A stretch of DNA of 37,440 bases from Bacillota bacterium (GCA_023475835.1 JAMCVM010000081.1:1-37440); one strand, 5' to 3'; counted from the stretch's first letter, positions 8,640-17,556 are shown. Program-made: numbers and translations. Notes: a model not told the origin generated them from the sequence alone.

Positions 8640-8927
8640 TTGGCTCAATATGAGCTCATGTATATTTTGAAACCCGATCTGGGCGACGAACAGACAGCAG
8701 CTGACATTGAACGGTTTAATGACATGGTTGTCCGTGCCTCTGGAACGATCGACAAGACCGATAAATGGGGCCGTCGTAAGTTGTCTTTTGATATTGATGG
8801 GCACGGCGAAGGATTCTACGTATTAGTGACCTTTCAAGGCGATGGGACCATCGCCAATGAAGTGACCCGTCAGTTAAAGATCCAAGAAGACGTATTGCGT
8901 TCGATGATTGTGCGACTTGACGCGTAG
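8640..8927 (+). CDS. rpsF: 30S ribosomal protein bS6
   Basis: A 95-residue bS6, the usual length. It opens with AQYELMYILKPDLG and contains KWGRRKLSFDIDGHGEGFYV, both typical. bS6 dimerises with bS18 and binds the 16S platform. The frame is open much further upstream, but I place the start at TTG 8640 because GGAGGTGA sits at the right distance and the family begins exactly there. It is the first gene of the rpsF-ssb-rpsR operon; the promoter TTGCAA-17-TAGACT lies upstream. Confidence 0.96.
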   Translation: MAQYELMYILKPDLGDEQTAADIERFNDMVVRASGTIDKTDKWGRRKLSFDIDGHGEGFYVLVTFQGDGTIANEVTRQLKIQEDVLRSMIVRLDA

Positions 8928-8962
8928 TGAAGTAATGGCAGGCAAAGAAGGAAGGCTACGTC

Positions 8963-9364
8963 ATGCTAAACCGAATCATCCTCATTGGCCGTCTTACTCG
9001 GGATCCTGAATTACGATACACGCCGCAAGGCGTACCGGTAGCTAGCTTTTCTTTGGCCGTGGACCGTCCGTTCACGAATCAAGCAGGCCAACGAGAGACG
9101 GATTTCGTCGATTGCGTAGCTTGGCGGAAACTTGGAGAAACCGTGGGCAATCATCTGACTAAAGGACGGTTAGCTGCAGTGGAAGGTCGACTGCAGATTC
9201 GAAGTTATGATGCCCAGGATGGGACTAAGCGTAGGGTGGCAGAAGTGATTGCGGATAGCGTCCAGTTTCTGGATCGACCAAGAGACGGCCAGGGGAGCCA
9301 ATCACCTTCTGAAGGCGGCTATGGGGATGAAGAGGTCGCTTTGCCGGATGACTTGCCATTTTAG
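8963..9364 (+). CDS. ssb: Single-stranded DNA-binding protein
   Basis: A 133-residue SSB. The OB-fold begins MLNRIILIGRLTRDPELRYT and includes TDFVDCVAWRKLGE and AVEGRLQIRSY. A short acidic linker follows, ending in DDLPF, the conserved tip that recruits replication and repair enzymes. Binding of single-stranded DNA protects replication intermediates, fitting dnaB downstream and the mrfAB pair upstream. ATG 8963 follows GAAGGAAGG. It sits between rpsF and rpsR, the standard order in Bacillota. Confidence 0.96.
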   Translation: MLNRIILIGRLTRDPELRYTPQGVPVASFSLAVDRPFTNQAGQRETDFVDCVAWRKLGETVGNHLTKGRLAAVEGRLQIRSYDAQDGTKRRVAEVIADSVQFLDRPRDGQGSQSPSEGGYGDEEVALPDDLPF

Positions 9365-9425
9365 TCGAGCCGACTCCTTGCAGAAGGATAATTGAGCGGA
9401 GGTCAGAACGAAAGGAGAGCAAGCG

Positions 9426-9653
9426 ATGCGCAAGGAACGTGGGCGAAAGCCAAAGAAAAAGGTTTGTAGTTATTGTGCGGAGAAAGTTCCTGTAGATTAT
9501 AAAGAGGCAACCCGCCTTCGTAAATATATTACGGAGCGGGGTAAGATGTTGCCACGCCGGATTTCTGGAAATTGCGCCAAGCACCAGCGGCAACTGACCA
9601 CGGCGATCAAGCGTGCGCGGATCATGGCCTTGATACCGTTTACGATTGAGTAA
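9426..9653 (+). CDS. rpsR: 30S ribosomal protein bS18
   Basis: A 75-residue bS18, very basic at the N-terminus ([11 protein letters not shown]). The core [22 protein letters not shown] and the [20 protein letters not shown] end are diagnostic. A CSYC pair and a later C-x-x-H (NCAKH) could hold zinc, as in the Cys-containing S18 form. It pairs with bS6 in the 30S platform. ATG 9426 follows AAAGGAGAG. A strong terminator 105 nt downstream closes this operon. Confidence 0.96.
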   Translation: MRKERGRKPKKKVCSYCAEKVPVDYKEATRLRKYITERGKMLPRRISGNCAKHQRQLTTAIKRARIMALIPFTIE

Positions 9654-9757
9654 AACCACTTTGCGGATGTATTTTGTACTTGTCGTGCAGGCAGAATTGC
9701 TTGAGACTGCGACGACCTTTGGGGCACATTGAGGGCGCCAGGTCGGGTAAAGACAGG

Positions 9758-9809
9758 GACCCGTCGGTCGTCATCTTGGAATCGTTAGATGACGACGGAC
9801 GGGACTTTT
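9758..9809 (+). terminator. Strong Rho-independent terminator after rpsR
   Basis: An 18-bp stem with two mismatches (9758-9775 with 9788-9805; inner core GTCGTCATC/GATGACGAC), a 12-nt loop and a TTTT run. It separates rpsF-ssb-rpsR from rplI-lonC-dnaB, or works as an attenuator for the latter. Confidence 0.75.
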
Positions 9810-9843
9810 GGTGTGATAGAAAGGCTTAGAGAGGGAGATGGCA

Positions 9844-10284
9844 ATGCGGGTAGTCCTCCTGACAGATGTAAAAGGCAGCGGAAAAAAGGGCGACGTAGTA
9901 GAAGTAAAAGACGGGTACGCCCGTAACTATCTCTTGCCAAAGGGGTTTGCTAGGGTAGTCACGGACGCGATCCAGCGCGAATTGGCAGAGCAACAGGCTC
10001 GAGCCACGGCCAAAGAATCCCGAGAACGGGCCAAACAACAAGAGACTTGTGACGCGCTTAACGGTCGGACCATCGAGATTTCGGCTCATGTGGGAGAACA
10101 AGGCAGGTTGTTTGGCGCAGTGACGCATGCGGATGTGGCCGAAGCCTTGCTGAAGTTAGGGTTCACCGTGGACAAGAAAAGGGTCGATATGGACCCCATC
10201 AAGCACATCGGTGAGCACAACGCTCGACTTCACCTTTATCCAGGCATCGACGCCGAAATCGTTGTTCATGTGGTAGAGAAATAG
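9844..10284 (+). CDS. rplI: 50S ribosomal protein bL9
   Basis: A 146-residue bL9. The N-terminal domain MRVVLLTDVKGSGKKGDVV continues into the signature DGYARNYLLPKGFA, then a long helix rich in E, Q and A and a C-terminal domain ending IVVHVVEK. bL9 binds 23S rRNA near the L1 stalk. ATG 9838 lies only two nucleotides after GAGGGAG, while ATG 9844 has proper spacing and gives the family's exact N-terminus, so I choose 9844. It is followed by lonC after 35 nt. Confidence 0.95.
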   Translation: MRVVLLTDVKGSGKKGDVVEVKDGYARNYLLPKGFARVVTDAIQRELAEQQARATAKESRERAKQQETCDALNGRTIEISAHVGEQGRLFGAVTHADVAEALLKLGFTVDKKRVDMDPIKHIGEHNARLHLYPGIDAEIVVHVVEK

Positions 10285-10319
10285 CAGGGAATGTTGCTGA
10301 AGGGGGAGGAGGGACTTCG

Positions 10320-12197
10320 TTGACGCTCGAAACCAAGGGAGATAAACCCAAACGCGGCCTAGTGATCGATCGTAAAGTGCAGGCACTCCACGATATTCTC
10401 CTGCAGATATACGGACCGGAGCGGTTAGTACTTAAGGCCGGCAAGTTGCATGCACTTCAAGATTTGCGCTCTGAGCAACTCGGTCGACGGGTACTGGCTT
10501 TGCAGAAAATTATTTTAGACGATCCCTCACTCACGGTCGTTCCCGAGCGTCCGCAAATCACGCGTATTCTCCATCGACTAGAGGAAGAACTCTCGGATAT
10601 TCTTGCTCGCCGCAGTCTCGAAGAAGAGCTCGAAAAGCGTATTGGAGAGCGAATGCAAGATCGGCACGAAGAATACGTTCGTGATATTCGGGCGCAACTG
10701 TTGAAAGAGGAGACCGGTCCGGAAACCCCAGAAACTTTAAAAAAGCTGGCTCGTTTGATTAAATTGGACGAAGGCGGGCTGAAGGGGGGATCGTTAGCCG
10801 ACCTTCGCCCCAAGGCATTGAACGAAGTGGTCGGTCAAGAAGAAGCGATTCAAAGTCTGCTGGCGAAATTAGTCACACCGTTTCCACAGCACATTCTTCT
10901 ATATGGTCCGCCCGGCGTAGGCAAAACCACGGTGGCTCGTTTGGCGCTAAAGGCGGCTTGTGCCATTGAGTTTAGCCCGTTCGCGGAAGAAGCGCCGTTT
11001 GTCGAGGTGGATGGGTCCACCTTACGCTGGGATCCCCGCGAAGTCACCAATCCCCTGTTGGGGTCGGTGCACGATCCGATCTACCAAGGTGCACGAAGAG
11101 ATCTGGCCGAAGGTGGAATTCCCGAACCGAAAACCGGATTGGTCACCGACGCTCATGGGGGCGTGTTGTTTGTCGATGAAATCGGCGAAATGGACCCGAT
11201 TTTGCAGAACAAGCTGCTCAAGGTGCTGGAGGACAAGCGAGTCAGTTTCGATTCTCCGTACTACGATCCCCAGGATCCTAACGTTCCTCAGTACGTCAGG
11301 AAGTTGTTTGAAGATGGAGCGCCAGCGAATTTTGTCCTCATTGGAGCCACCACTCGCAGTCCGGAAGATTTAAGCCCGGCGCTCCGATCCCGTTGCGTAG
11401 AAGTCTATTTTGATCCGTTAACCCCTGCCCAAGTGGAGCGGATCGCCGAGGACACGGCGAAACGCCTTGGGGTTAGCATTAGTTCGACCGCTCTAGAACT
11501 TATCGGTCGGTATACACTTGACGGCCGACGAGCCACTGCACTGGTGTTAGATGCCTACGGTCTTCGCCATCAGTCGGAAGGCACCAAGCCCACGTTGTTA
11601 GATGCCGATGACCTGCGGCTGGTTATTGCCCGCGCTCGACTGACTCAGGTTAAAGCGGAAAAGGCAAAAACCGGCGTTCTAGTCGGCCGAGTGTCGGGTT
11701 TGGCGGTGGCCGGATTCATAGGCACGGTACTCGAGATCGAGGCCGAAGTCTTTCCCGCCCACGAGAAGGGCCGAGGTCAGTGGCGATTTAATGAAACGGC
11801 CGGATCGATGGCCCGCGATTCGGTGTTTAACGCGGGAGCGGCACTGCGCAGATTGTTAAACCGGGATCTCAACGACTACGATGTGCATGTGAATGTGGTC
11901 GGCGGAGGAAATATTGATGGACCTTCGGCAGGTCTTGCCATCTTTTTAGCCATTTACAGTGCTTTGACCGGTTCGCCAATTCGACAAGATGTTGCAGTTA
12001 CAGGAGAATTAGCTCTCTCGGGGATGGTTAAGCCAGTCGGAGGAATTCCAGAAAAGGTGTTGGGGGCTAGACAAGCGGGAATTCCGCTGGTGATTGTGCC
12101 GAAAGAAAACGCCGCTGACTTGCCGATTCTTAGCGACGGACCAAAAATCTTGGTGGTTGAACGGGTCGAAGAGGCGCTCAAAGAGGTTTTGATATGA
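10320..12197 (+). CDS. lonC: LonC-type spore-former Lon family protease
   Basis: A 625-residue Lon-family protease lacking the large N-terminal Lon domain, as in the spore-former group called spore_lon_C. Residues 80-130 look coiled-coil. The AAA+ module has Walker A GPPGVGKT (196-203), Walker B GVLFVDEIGEMD (from 281) and an arginine-bearing SPALRSRCV. The C-terminal peptidase domain has the catalytic dyad Ser536 in DGPSAG and Lys579 in GGIPEK, 43 residues apart exactly as in LonA. Both ATPase motifs look intact. Start TTG 10320 follows GGGGGAGGAGGG. Its stop overlaps the dnaB start (ATGA), so the two are translationally coupled. Confidence 0.88.
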   Translation: MTLETKGDKPKRGLVIDRKVQALHDILLQIYGPERLVLKAGKLHALQDLRSEQLGRRVLALQKIILDDPSLTVVPERPQITRILHRLEEELSDILARRSLEEELEKRIGERMQDRHEEYVRDIRAQLLKEETGPETPETLKKLARLIKLDEGGLKGGSLADLRPKALNEVVGQEEAIQSLLAKLVTPFPQHILLYGPPGVGKTTVARLALKAACAIEFSPFAEEAPFVEVDGSTLRWDPREVTNPLLGSVHDPIYQGARRDLAEGGIPEPKTGLVTDAHGGVLFVDEIGEMDPILQNKLLKVLEDKRVSFDSPYYDPQDPNVPQYVRKLFEDGAPANFVLIGATTRSPEDLSPALRSRCVEVYFDPLTPAQVERIAEDTAKRLGVSISSTALELIGRYTLDGRRATALVLDAYGLRHQSEGTKPTLLDADDLRLVIARARLTQVKAEKAKTGVLVGRVSGLAVAGFIGTVLEIEAEVFPAHEKGRGQWRFNETAGSMARDSVFNAGAALRRLLNRDLNDYDVHVNVVGGGNIDGPSAGLAIFLAIYSALTGSPIRQDVAVTGELALSGMVKPVGGIPEKVLGARQAGIPLVIVPKENAADLPILSDGPKILVVERVEEALKEVLI

Positions 12198-13546
12198 ATA
12201 TGCCCAACCTGCCGTTTGCGGTAGGTACTGGACGCCTGCCCCCCCAATCCCCCGACGCAGAAATCTCGGTGCTCGGTGCCATGTTGTTGTCATCTGAAGC
12301 GGTCACCCGAGCCATGGAGATTTTGCGGCCTGAGGATTTCTACCAAGAAGTGCATCAACTGATCTTTGCCGCGATGCTCGAACTGTTTAACCAGACCCGT
12401 CCGATAGACATCGTGACCGCTGGCGAACAGCTGCGTCAACGGGGGCAACTAGAGCAGATCGGCGGATTGGCCTATTTAATGGAATTAGCGAACATGGTGC
12501 CTACCGCTGCCCATTTGGAACATTACGCCGAGGTGGTCCGGGCTTCGAGTTCCTTGCGCCAAATCATTGGCGTGGCTACAGAACTGGTGACTAGCGCGTA
12601 TCGGGCGGATAAGGGACCGCAGGATATTTTGGACCAGGCTCAGGCGGCACTCTTCCAACTGGCGCAAAGAGGCAACCAGGATGTCGCTCGACTTCAGGAA
12701 GTGTTGATGGAAACCTTTAGTCGGTTGGAGACTTTGTATGGCAGTCATGGGAAGCTGGTGGGTCTGCCCACCGGATTTACCGACTTGGATCGGATGACTG
12801 CGGGGTTGCAGGCATCCGACCTCATTGTGGTAGCGGCTCGCCCATCCATGGGCAAGACCATGCTGTGCCTTAATTTGGCTAGGCACGTAGCCCTCCAAGA
12901 GCACGTGCCAGTGCTGCTCTTTAGCCTCGAAATGTCGCGCGAGCAACTGGCGCTTCGGCTATTGAGTGCGGAATCAGAAATTGAGGGACATCGCTTAAGA
13001 ACGGGAGAACTCGATGGGCAGGCGTGGTCGAAGCTCAGTCTGGCGCTAGGCCGGCTCGGAGAAAGCCCCATTTACATTGATGACACGCCCGGCATCTCGG
13101 CGCTGGAGCTACGCGCTAAAGCGCGTAGACTGAAGGCCCAACAAGACATTGGATTGGTGATTGTGGACTATATGCAACTCATGCAAGGGCGCCGTTCAGA
13201 AAATCGTCAGCAAGAGATTTCGGATATTTCGAGGTCGCTTAAGGCCTTGGCCCGGGAACTTAAGGTGCCGGTAGTCACGTTGTCGCAGTTGTCTCGGGCG
13301 GTGGAAAGCCGTAACGACAAGCGTCCGATGCTTTCTGACCTTAGGGAATCGGGAGCGATTGAACAGGATGCAGATTTGGTGGCATTTTTGTATCGTGAAG
13401 ATTATTACTCGAAGGAGATCGAAAATCCTGAGGTGACCGAACTGATCGTTGCTAAGCAGAGAAATGGGCCCACCGGCGTGGTCAAATTGTTATTTAAAAA
13501 GGATATTGGGAAATTCTACAACACGACCAATATGGCTGAGGTCTGA
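12194..13546 (+). CDS. dnaB: Replicative DNA helicase DnaB
   Basis: A 450-residue DnaB-family hexameric 5'-3' helicase. The N-terminal domain (about residues 15-120, PDAEISVLGAMLLS) recruits primase. The RecA-like C-terminal domain carries Walker A ARPSMGKT (215-222), Walker B LVIVDYMQLM (from 321) and SQLSRAVE, followed by LRESGAIEQDAD. It unwinds DNA at the replication fork. ATG 12194 overlaps the lonC stop. purA begins 18 nt after its stop, so the transcript probably continues. Confidence 0.96.
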   Translation: MNMPNLPFAVGTGRLPPQSPDAEISVLGAMLLSSEAVTRAMEILRPEDFYQEVHQLIFAAMLELFNQTRPIDIVTAGEQLRQRGQLEQIGGLAYLMELANMVPTAAHLEHYAEVVRASSSLRQIIGVATELVTSAYRADKGPQDILDQAQAALFQLAQRGNQDVARLQEVLMETFSRLETLYGSHGKLVGLPTGFTDLDRMTAGLQASDLIVVAARPSMGKTMLCLNLARHVALQEHVPVLLFSLEMSREQLALRLLSAESEIEGHRLRTGELDGQAWSKLSLALGRLGESPIYIDDTPGISALELRAKARRLKAQQDIGLVIVDYMQLMQGRRSENRQQEISDISRSLKALARELKVPVVTLSQLSRAVESRNDKRPMLSDLRESGAIEQDADLVAFLYREDYYSKEIENPEVTELIVAKQRNGPTGVVKLLFKKDIGKFYNTTNMAEV

Positions 13547-13563
13547 TAGGGAGAGATTACACG

Positions 13564-14847
13564 ATGTCCGCAGTAATCGTGGTAGGAACACAGTGGGGGG
13601 ACGAAGGCAAGGGCAAGATCATCGATTTCTTGTCCGAACAGGCAAACATGGTGGTGCGCCATCAAGGAGGCAACAACGCGGGACACACGGTGGTTTCAGG
13701 GGATCGTGAATATAAGCTCCACTTGATACCCTCAGGAATTTTGTATCCGGACACCGATTGCGTAATTGCCAGCGGGGTGGTAGTAGACCCACGGGTCCTC
13801 CTGGACGAGGTGGATTATTTACATCAACGAGGCATCCAAACCGACCGCTTGCGGGTGTCGTCTGAGGCCCATCTTATCATGCCCTATCACCTGGTTTTCG
13901 ACTCACTCGCCGAAGATCGACTGGGCAGCCAGAAGCTTGGAACGACGCTGAGAGGTGTCGGTCCAGCGTATATGGACAAAGCGTCACGGATGGGAGTACG
14001 AATTGGAGATTTGTTGCAGCCCGAAGTGTTTCGAGATCGCCTGAGCCGAGTGCTGGCTGAAAAAAATCATTTATTGTCCAAGGCTTATGGTCGAGACGAG
14101 TTTGATTTTGATGCCATGTTTACGCAATATTTGGCGTACGGAGAGGCCATGAAGCCGTACATCGCGAATACATCGGTCATCATCAATCAAGCCATCGATG
14201 CGGGCCGAAGAGTTCTATTCGAGGGCGCTCAGGGGACGATGCTGGATATCGATCATGGCACCTATCCGTTTGTTACCTCATCTCACCCAATCGCTGGGGG
14301 CGCTTGCATTGGTGCTGGCGTGGGTCCGACGAAAATCGATCAAGTGTACGGGGTCGTGAAAGCCTACACCTCTAGGGTGGGCGACGGGCCTTTTCCTTCT
14401 GAACTTTTGGACTCTGTCGGCGATGGAATTCGTGAAGAAGGTCACGAGTATGGGACGACTACCGGCCGTCCTCGCCGAATTGGTTGGTTAGACACCGTGG
14501 TGCTGCGACATGCGAGTCGGGTTAATGGCTTGACTGGCTTGGCGGTGACTCGTCTCGATGTATTGGATCGTTTGGATACGTTGAAAGTCGCGGTGGCCTA
14601 TCGTTATGGTGGCGATGTGGTGACCGAATTGCCGGATTCTCTCGAGCGATTGTCTAGCGTTGAGCCTGTATATGAGACGATGCAAGGGTGGCAGAGGTCC
14701 ATTACGGAAGTCCGTCGACTAGAGGACCTGCCCTCAGCTGCACGTCGCTATTTGGATCGAATTGCCGAGTTGGCGGAGGTGCCGCTGGCTTTGGTTTCCG
14801 TCGGTCGTGAACGTACCAGCACGATTACCCTGCAACCGCTTTTTTAG
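13564..14847 (+). CDS. purA: Adenylosuccinate synthetase
   Basis: A 427-residue PurA that joins IMP and aspartate using GTP in AMP synthesis. The N-terminal GTP/IMP site GTQWGDEGKGKIID is complete, as is QGGNNAGHTVV; the C-terminal SVGRERTSTI is typical of the GTP-binding end. Length is normal for the family. ATG 13564 has GAGAGA before it. It closes the rplI-lonC-dnaB-purA run; dnaB-purA adjacency is common in Bacillota. The stop lies 6 nt before the tRNA-Gly promoter, with no clear terminator between. Confidence 0.97.
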   Translation: MSAVIVVGTQWGDEGKGKIIDFLSEQANMVVRHQGGNNAGHTVVSGDREYKLHLIPSGILYPDTDCVIASGVVVDPRVLLDEVDYLHQRGIQTDRLRVSSEAHLIMPYHLVFDSLAEDRLGSQKLGTTLRGVGPAYMDKASRMGVRIGDLLQPEVFRDRLSRVLAEKNHLLSKAYGRDEFDFDAMFTQYLAYGEAMKPYIANTSVIINQAIDAGRRVLFEGAQGTMLDIDHGTYPFVTSSHPIAGGACIGAGVGPTKIDQVYGVVKAYTSRVGDGPFPSELLDSVGDGIREEGHEYGTTTGRPRRIGWLDTVVLRHASRVNGLTGLAVTRLDVLDRLDTLKVAVAYRYGGDVVTELPDSLERLSSVEPVYETMQGWQRSITEVRRLEDLPSAARRYLDRIAELAEVPLALVSVGRERTSTITLQPLF

Positions 14848-14853
14848 TGCCCC

Positions 14854-14882
14854 TTGACCCAGAAAGCCTGGGGTGGTAGCAT
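14854..14882 (+). promoter_or_regulatory. Promoter of tRNA-Gly
   Basis: TTGACC (14854-14859) and TAGCAT (14877-14882) are 17 bp apart and end 9 nt before the tRNA, just after the purA stop. Confidence 0.65.
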
Positions 14883-14891
14883 GAAGAGTGC

Positions 14892-14967
14892 GCGGAAGTA
14901 GCTCAGTTGGTAGAGCGTCGGCTTCCCAAGCCGAAGGTCGCGGGTTCGAACCCCGTCTTCCGCTCCA
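14892..14967 (+). tRNA. tRNA-Gly (anticodon CCC)
   Basis: A 76-nt cloverleaf. The acceptor GCGGAAG pairs with CTTCCGC, the D-arm has AGCTCAGTTGGTAGAGC, the anticodon loop TTCCCAA gives CCC, and the T-loop is GGTTCGAACCCC. The terminal CCA is encoded. It reads GGG codons. Confidence 0.97.
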
Positions 14968-14976
14968 TTCTTTTGT

Positions 14977-15873
14977 CTACCACAGTTCATGATGGGTCTC
15001 ATTTCCGTGTTCTAGCTGAATAGTGACATGGTTAATCCCAATACCATCAAGTGCATCGTGAATTTGACAGAGCAAGATTTGCGGGTCTTGGCTTTTCCAT
15101 AAGGGTTGGACGGCTACGTGGCAAGCGAGCGCGGTTTGGCCGCTGCCAATCCGCCAGACATGTAAATCGTGAATGCGTTCTACCCCCTGAACGGATTCAA
15201 TGGCCTGGGTGATTACGGATGGATTGACGTTAGGAGGAGTGGCCTCCATGAGAATCCCGAAGGCCTCTTTTATGATCCGCCACGTGGTGACGGCCATGGC
15301 CAAGGCAATGAGCGCGGTCAACAACGGATTGATGATCCGCCATCCGGTGACAGCCAGAATGGCACCCCCCAGCAGGACAGCAAAGGAACTGGCTGCATCA
15401 CTTAATAAGTGAATCCAGGTACCAAAAAGGTTCAGATTGCCATTGGGGCGGAACCGAACCGCCAGCGCTCCATAAACGAGAAGTGCTACGGTTGCGGTGA
15501 CCATCATGAGCGAGCTATTAGTAGGCACGGGATGATGCCACTGTTGAGCCGCTGCGAGGAGCAGCCCTGCCGCCACGGAAATTAGCAACAGCCCGTTGAA
15601 GAAGGCTACCAGGACTTCTATCCGCGCAAACCCGAACGTCATTCGCTCTGTAGGGGGGCGGCGCAATTGCTTAAAGGCGTACCATGACAAACCAATAGCG
15701 GCAATGTCGGTCAGTGTGTGGCCAGCATCGGCCCACAGTGCCAGGCTATGAGACCGCCACGCACCAAGAGCCAACAAGCCAATCAGGCCCACCGTGACCC
15801 AAAACGTTAATGGAAGTTGGGCAGCATCCGAATCGTCCGGACGATGAGAATGCAGGTCAGTGTGTTGTGGCAT
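14977..15873 (-). CDS. Cation diffusion facilitator (CzcD-like) exporter
   Basis: A 298-residue CDF transporter exporting divalent metals (Zn, Co, Cd, Fe class) by proton exchange. A histidine/aspartate-rich N-terminus (QHTDLHSHRPDDSD) precedes six membrane segments. The two metal-site motifs are present: HTLTD within ADAGHTLTD in helix 2 and HLLSD in helix 5. A cytoplasmic C-terminal domain (VQGVERIHDLHVWRIG) completes the family pattern, with length normal. ATG 15873 is preferred; a TTG five codons upstream is possible, and neither has a strong ribosome site. It is convergent with tRNA-Gly. The exact metal cannot be read from sequence. Confidence 0.88.
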   Translation of the reverse strand: MPQHTDLHSHRPDDSDAAQLPLTFWVTVGLIGLLALGAWRSHSLALWADAGHTLTDIAAIGLSWYAFKQLRRPPTERMTFGFARIEVLVAFFNGLLLISVAAGLLLAAAQQWHHPVPTNSSLMMVTATVALLVYGALAVRFRPNGNLNLFGTWIHLLSDAASSFAVLLGGAILAVTGWRIINPLLTALIALAMAVTTWRIIKEAFGILMEATPPNVNPSVITQAIESVQGVERIHDLHVWRIGSGQTALACHVAVQPLWKSQDPQILLCQIHDALDGIGINHVTIQLEHGNETHHELW

Positions 15874-16098
15874 CAGCAGTTCGTCCAATCTGTGCGCGGT
15901 CCCTAGGAGCCTGGTGCGAAACCCGAAAAATCATCTTTCAGGGATCACCACCACGCGGGTTTCAGGGTCCTCGATCCGGTGTTTTGGGACTTATGCACCA
16001 GGTCTCTAGGTTGTGTCACTCTATGTTTATTAGTCTACCACTCAAATCGTAACACATCAGCGCGAGAGGTCTGGATCGGCGAACAGTGGGTGGGCATT

Positions 16099-16536
16099 TC
16101 AACGCCAGGAACCGGGTGGGATGCGGATGCGCCTAACATAATAAAACGCTAAGACAGCGATTAATCCGTATAGGAGGGCATCGCCCAAGGCTATGGCATA
16201 GGGACCCCATCGGGACGCTTGGTCGAATTCATAGAGGCGGGTGCCTAAGGCACCATTGAGAGCGAATGCTCGAGCCGCGTCCACGTAGTGATAGCGACTG
16301 AGTAGTACAATTTGAGCCGAAAGGCTGCCTATACCGCCGCCATAGAGTCCGACCCCGGCCACCTCTTGGACACTGCGACTCAATGAGGCGCTCATCACCA
16401 ATAGCCGAACAACAACGCCACAAGCCAACAAGTGCACCTCGAGCATCCAGTCAGGGTTAAGGCCAACAGACCATAGCGCAATCGGAACCGTTAAGATTGC
16501 TGCTATAGTCAGCGTGATGAACGATAGCGGTCGCAT
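16099..16536 (-). CDS. Small integral membrane protein, unknown function
   Basis: A 145-residue protein with four hydrophobic stretches (about residues 4-24, 33-48, 68-85 and 112-133), ending in the basic RRIRIPPGSWR. I see no family motif. The start ATG 16536 has GGGGGAAGG 7 nt upstream. It stands alone between the CDF exporter and the tRNA-Thr promoter, so no partner can be inferred. Confidence 0.65.
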   Translation of the reverse strand: MRPLSFITLTIAAILTVPIALWSVGLNPDWMLEVHLLACGVVVRLLVMSASLSRSVQEVAGVGLYGGGIGSLSAQIVLLSRYHYVDAARAFALNGALGTRLYEFDQASRWGPYAIALGDALLYGLIAVLAFYYVRRIRIPPGSWR

Positions 16537-16614
16537 TAAATGCCTTCCCCCTATGATTGCCTTCTATGGCACTATATGTACCCAGGAACCAGACTAAGCT
16601 CCAAGAAATCAGAC

Positions 16615-16643
16615 TTGAGCTTAACTTCGGTCCCGAGTATAAT
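16615..16643 (+). promoter_or_regulatory. Promoter of tRNA-Thr
   Basis: TTGAGC (16615-16620), a 17-bp spacer and a perfect TATAAT (16638-16643), 9 nt before the tRNA. Confidence 0.75.
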
Positions 16644-16652
16644 GTAACTATT

Positions 16653-16728
16653 GCTGGCGTAGCTCAGTTGGTAGAGCAGCGGTTTCGTAAACCGCAGGTC
16701 GTCGGTTCGAGTCCGACCGTCAGCTCCA
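16653..16728 (+). tRNA. tRNA-Thr (anticodon CGT), likely integration target
   Basis: A 76-nt cloverleaf: acceptor GCTGGCG with CGTCAGC (one G-T pair), anticodon loop TTCGTAA giving CGT, T-loop GGTTCGAGTCC, encoded CCA. It reads ACG codons. Its 3' end overlaps the stop codon of an integrase remnant on the other strand, the usual geometry of an element integrated at a tRNA gene. Confidence 0.97.
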
Positions 16729-16972
16729 TTTTTTGAGACAGAGCAAGGAATTCATGGATAACCCTAATCGTCGGAGTGGCCGTTCTCTGCGTTGTTGCCG
16801 CAATCGACCCGCTAGCGCTTCGGCTTTCGATCTCTGTGCTTCGGTTAACGCATGTGTATCAGTTTGTGCGGTGAAGCTGACTTGGCTGTGACCGAGTCGG
16901 TCTGCGATGACACGCAGATTTTCTCTTTCGGACAGAAGGAGACTGGCGTGGGTATGGCGCTTATGTGACCGG
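16720..16972 (-). pseudogene. Tyrosine recombinase remnant abutting tRNA-Thr
   Basis: The C-terminal part of a phage/ICE-type tyrosine integrase. It reads HKRHTHASLLLSERENLRVI then ADRLGHSQVSFTAQTDTHAL, continuing to a stop (TGA 16720-16722) inside the tRNA 3' end. The H-x-x-R-H-T-H box is present, but the position where a catalytic tyrosine is expected (family pattern T-Y-T-H-A-L) is aspartate. The N-terminal two thirds are missing; the reading joins another integrase tail of opposite polarity at about 16972. It is a dead relic of the element that used this tRNA. Confidence 0.8.
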
Positions 16973-17132
16973 GTTGCCTAAGCGGAATACTTTATCCACC
17001 ACTTTGCTCAACCAAGGCACGCCCCTCGTGGCTGTCCAATCCATTCTCGGCCACGAGAAACCGACCCAACTCTATGCCGTGTTGAGTGGCGAGGGTCGCC
17101 ATCAAGCCCATCAACGATATTTTGTGCAGTAA
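16973..17132 (+). pseudogene. Second tyrosine recombinase tail, opposite strand
   Basis: A plus-strand frame reads TLLNQGTPLVAVQSILGHEK, then TQLYAVLSG and a stop at 17130-17132. This is the end of another tyrosine recombinase, with box II degraded to KRNT and the nucleophile tyrosine kept in QLYAVL. It lies back to back with the minus-strand tail, so the two relics come from different genes joined by deletion. No start or N-terminal domain is present. Confidence 0.75.
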
Positions 17133-17556
17133 ACCGTCCCAAGGGACGAATGTTCTGCGTTAATGCAAATGAATTCTCCGGGTGATCCCACCAGAAGTGG
17201 GTGTCCTCGCCAATGGTGTCTGCCCGGAAGGTAGAGTCCAAGGGGTGCGGTACGTAGGCGAATCCCAGACCCGTTAGAGAAATCTCGGAATAATCCGGTA
17301 GTGGCGCTAATTCGAGGTCGGAATAATGCCGACCGTCGTGAGGATCACGGGACCGCATAAACACTGAAGCCCCATTTCCCTTCGATAGTTCCCCACAATC
17401 GCGTGCTCGTGCTGGTGCGCCCATCAAGTGCTTGGCCGATCGCAGGAGCACTGCCTTCGCGAATCCAAATGTTCGAACCAATCCAGAGTACCCAAACCGT
17501 GTCTTCATTGGGATATAACTCTCGGAAAGCAGTCTTGCGAGCAGATCCGAGGGCAT
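17133..17556 (-). pseudogene. Degenerate ORF with FWWDHPE-type tail
   Basis: Protein-like sequence is split over two minus-strand frames. One, ending at TGA 17345-17347, reads NEDTVWVLWIGSNIWIREGS and RLWGTIEGKWGFSVYAVP. The other reads GLGFAYVPHPLDSTF and then GEDTHFWWDHPENSFALTQN before running into sequence antisense to the integrase tail. The latter tail resembles the C-terminus of the winged-helix protein at 29984-30400. I cannot name the family; it is a frameshifted, 3'-truncated relic, probably rearranged. Confidence 0.5.

Noticed and set aside
10320-12197. Lon protease lonA or a MoxR-type ATPase
   Set aside because: The N-terminal Lon substrate domain is missing and the C-terminal Ser-Lys protease domain is present, matching the spore-former LonC group instead.
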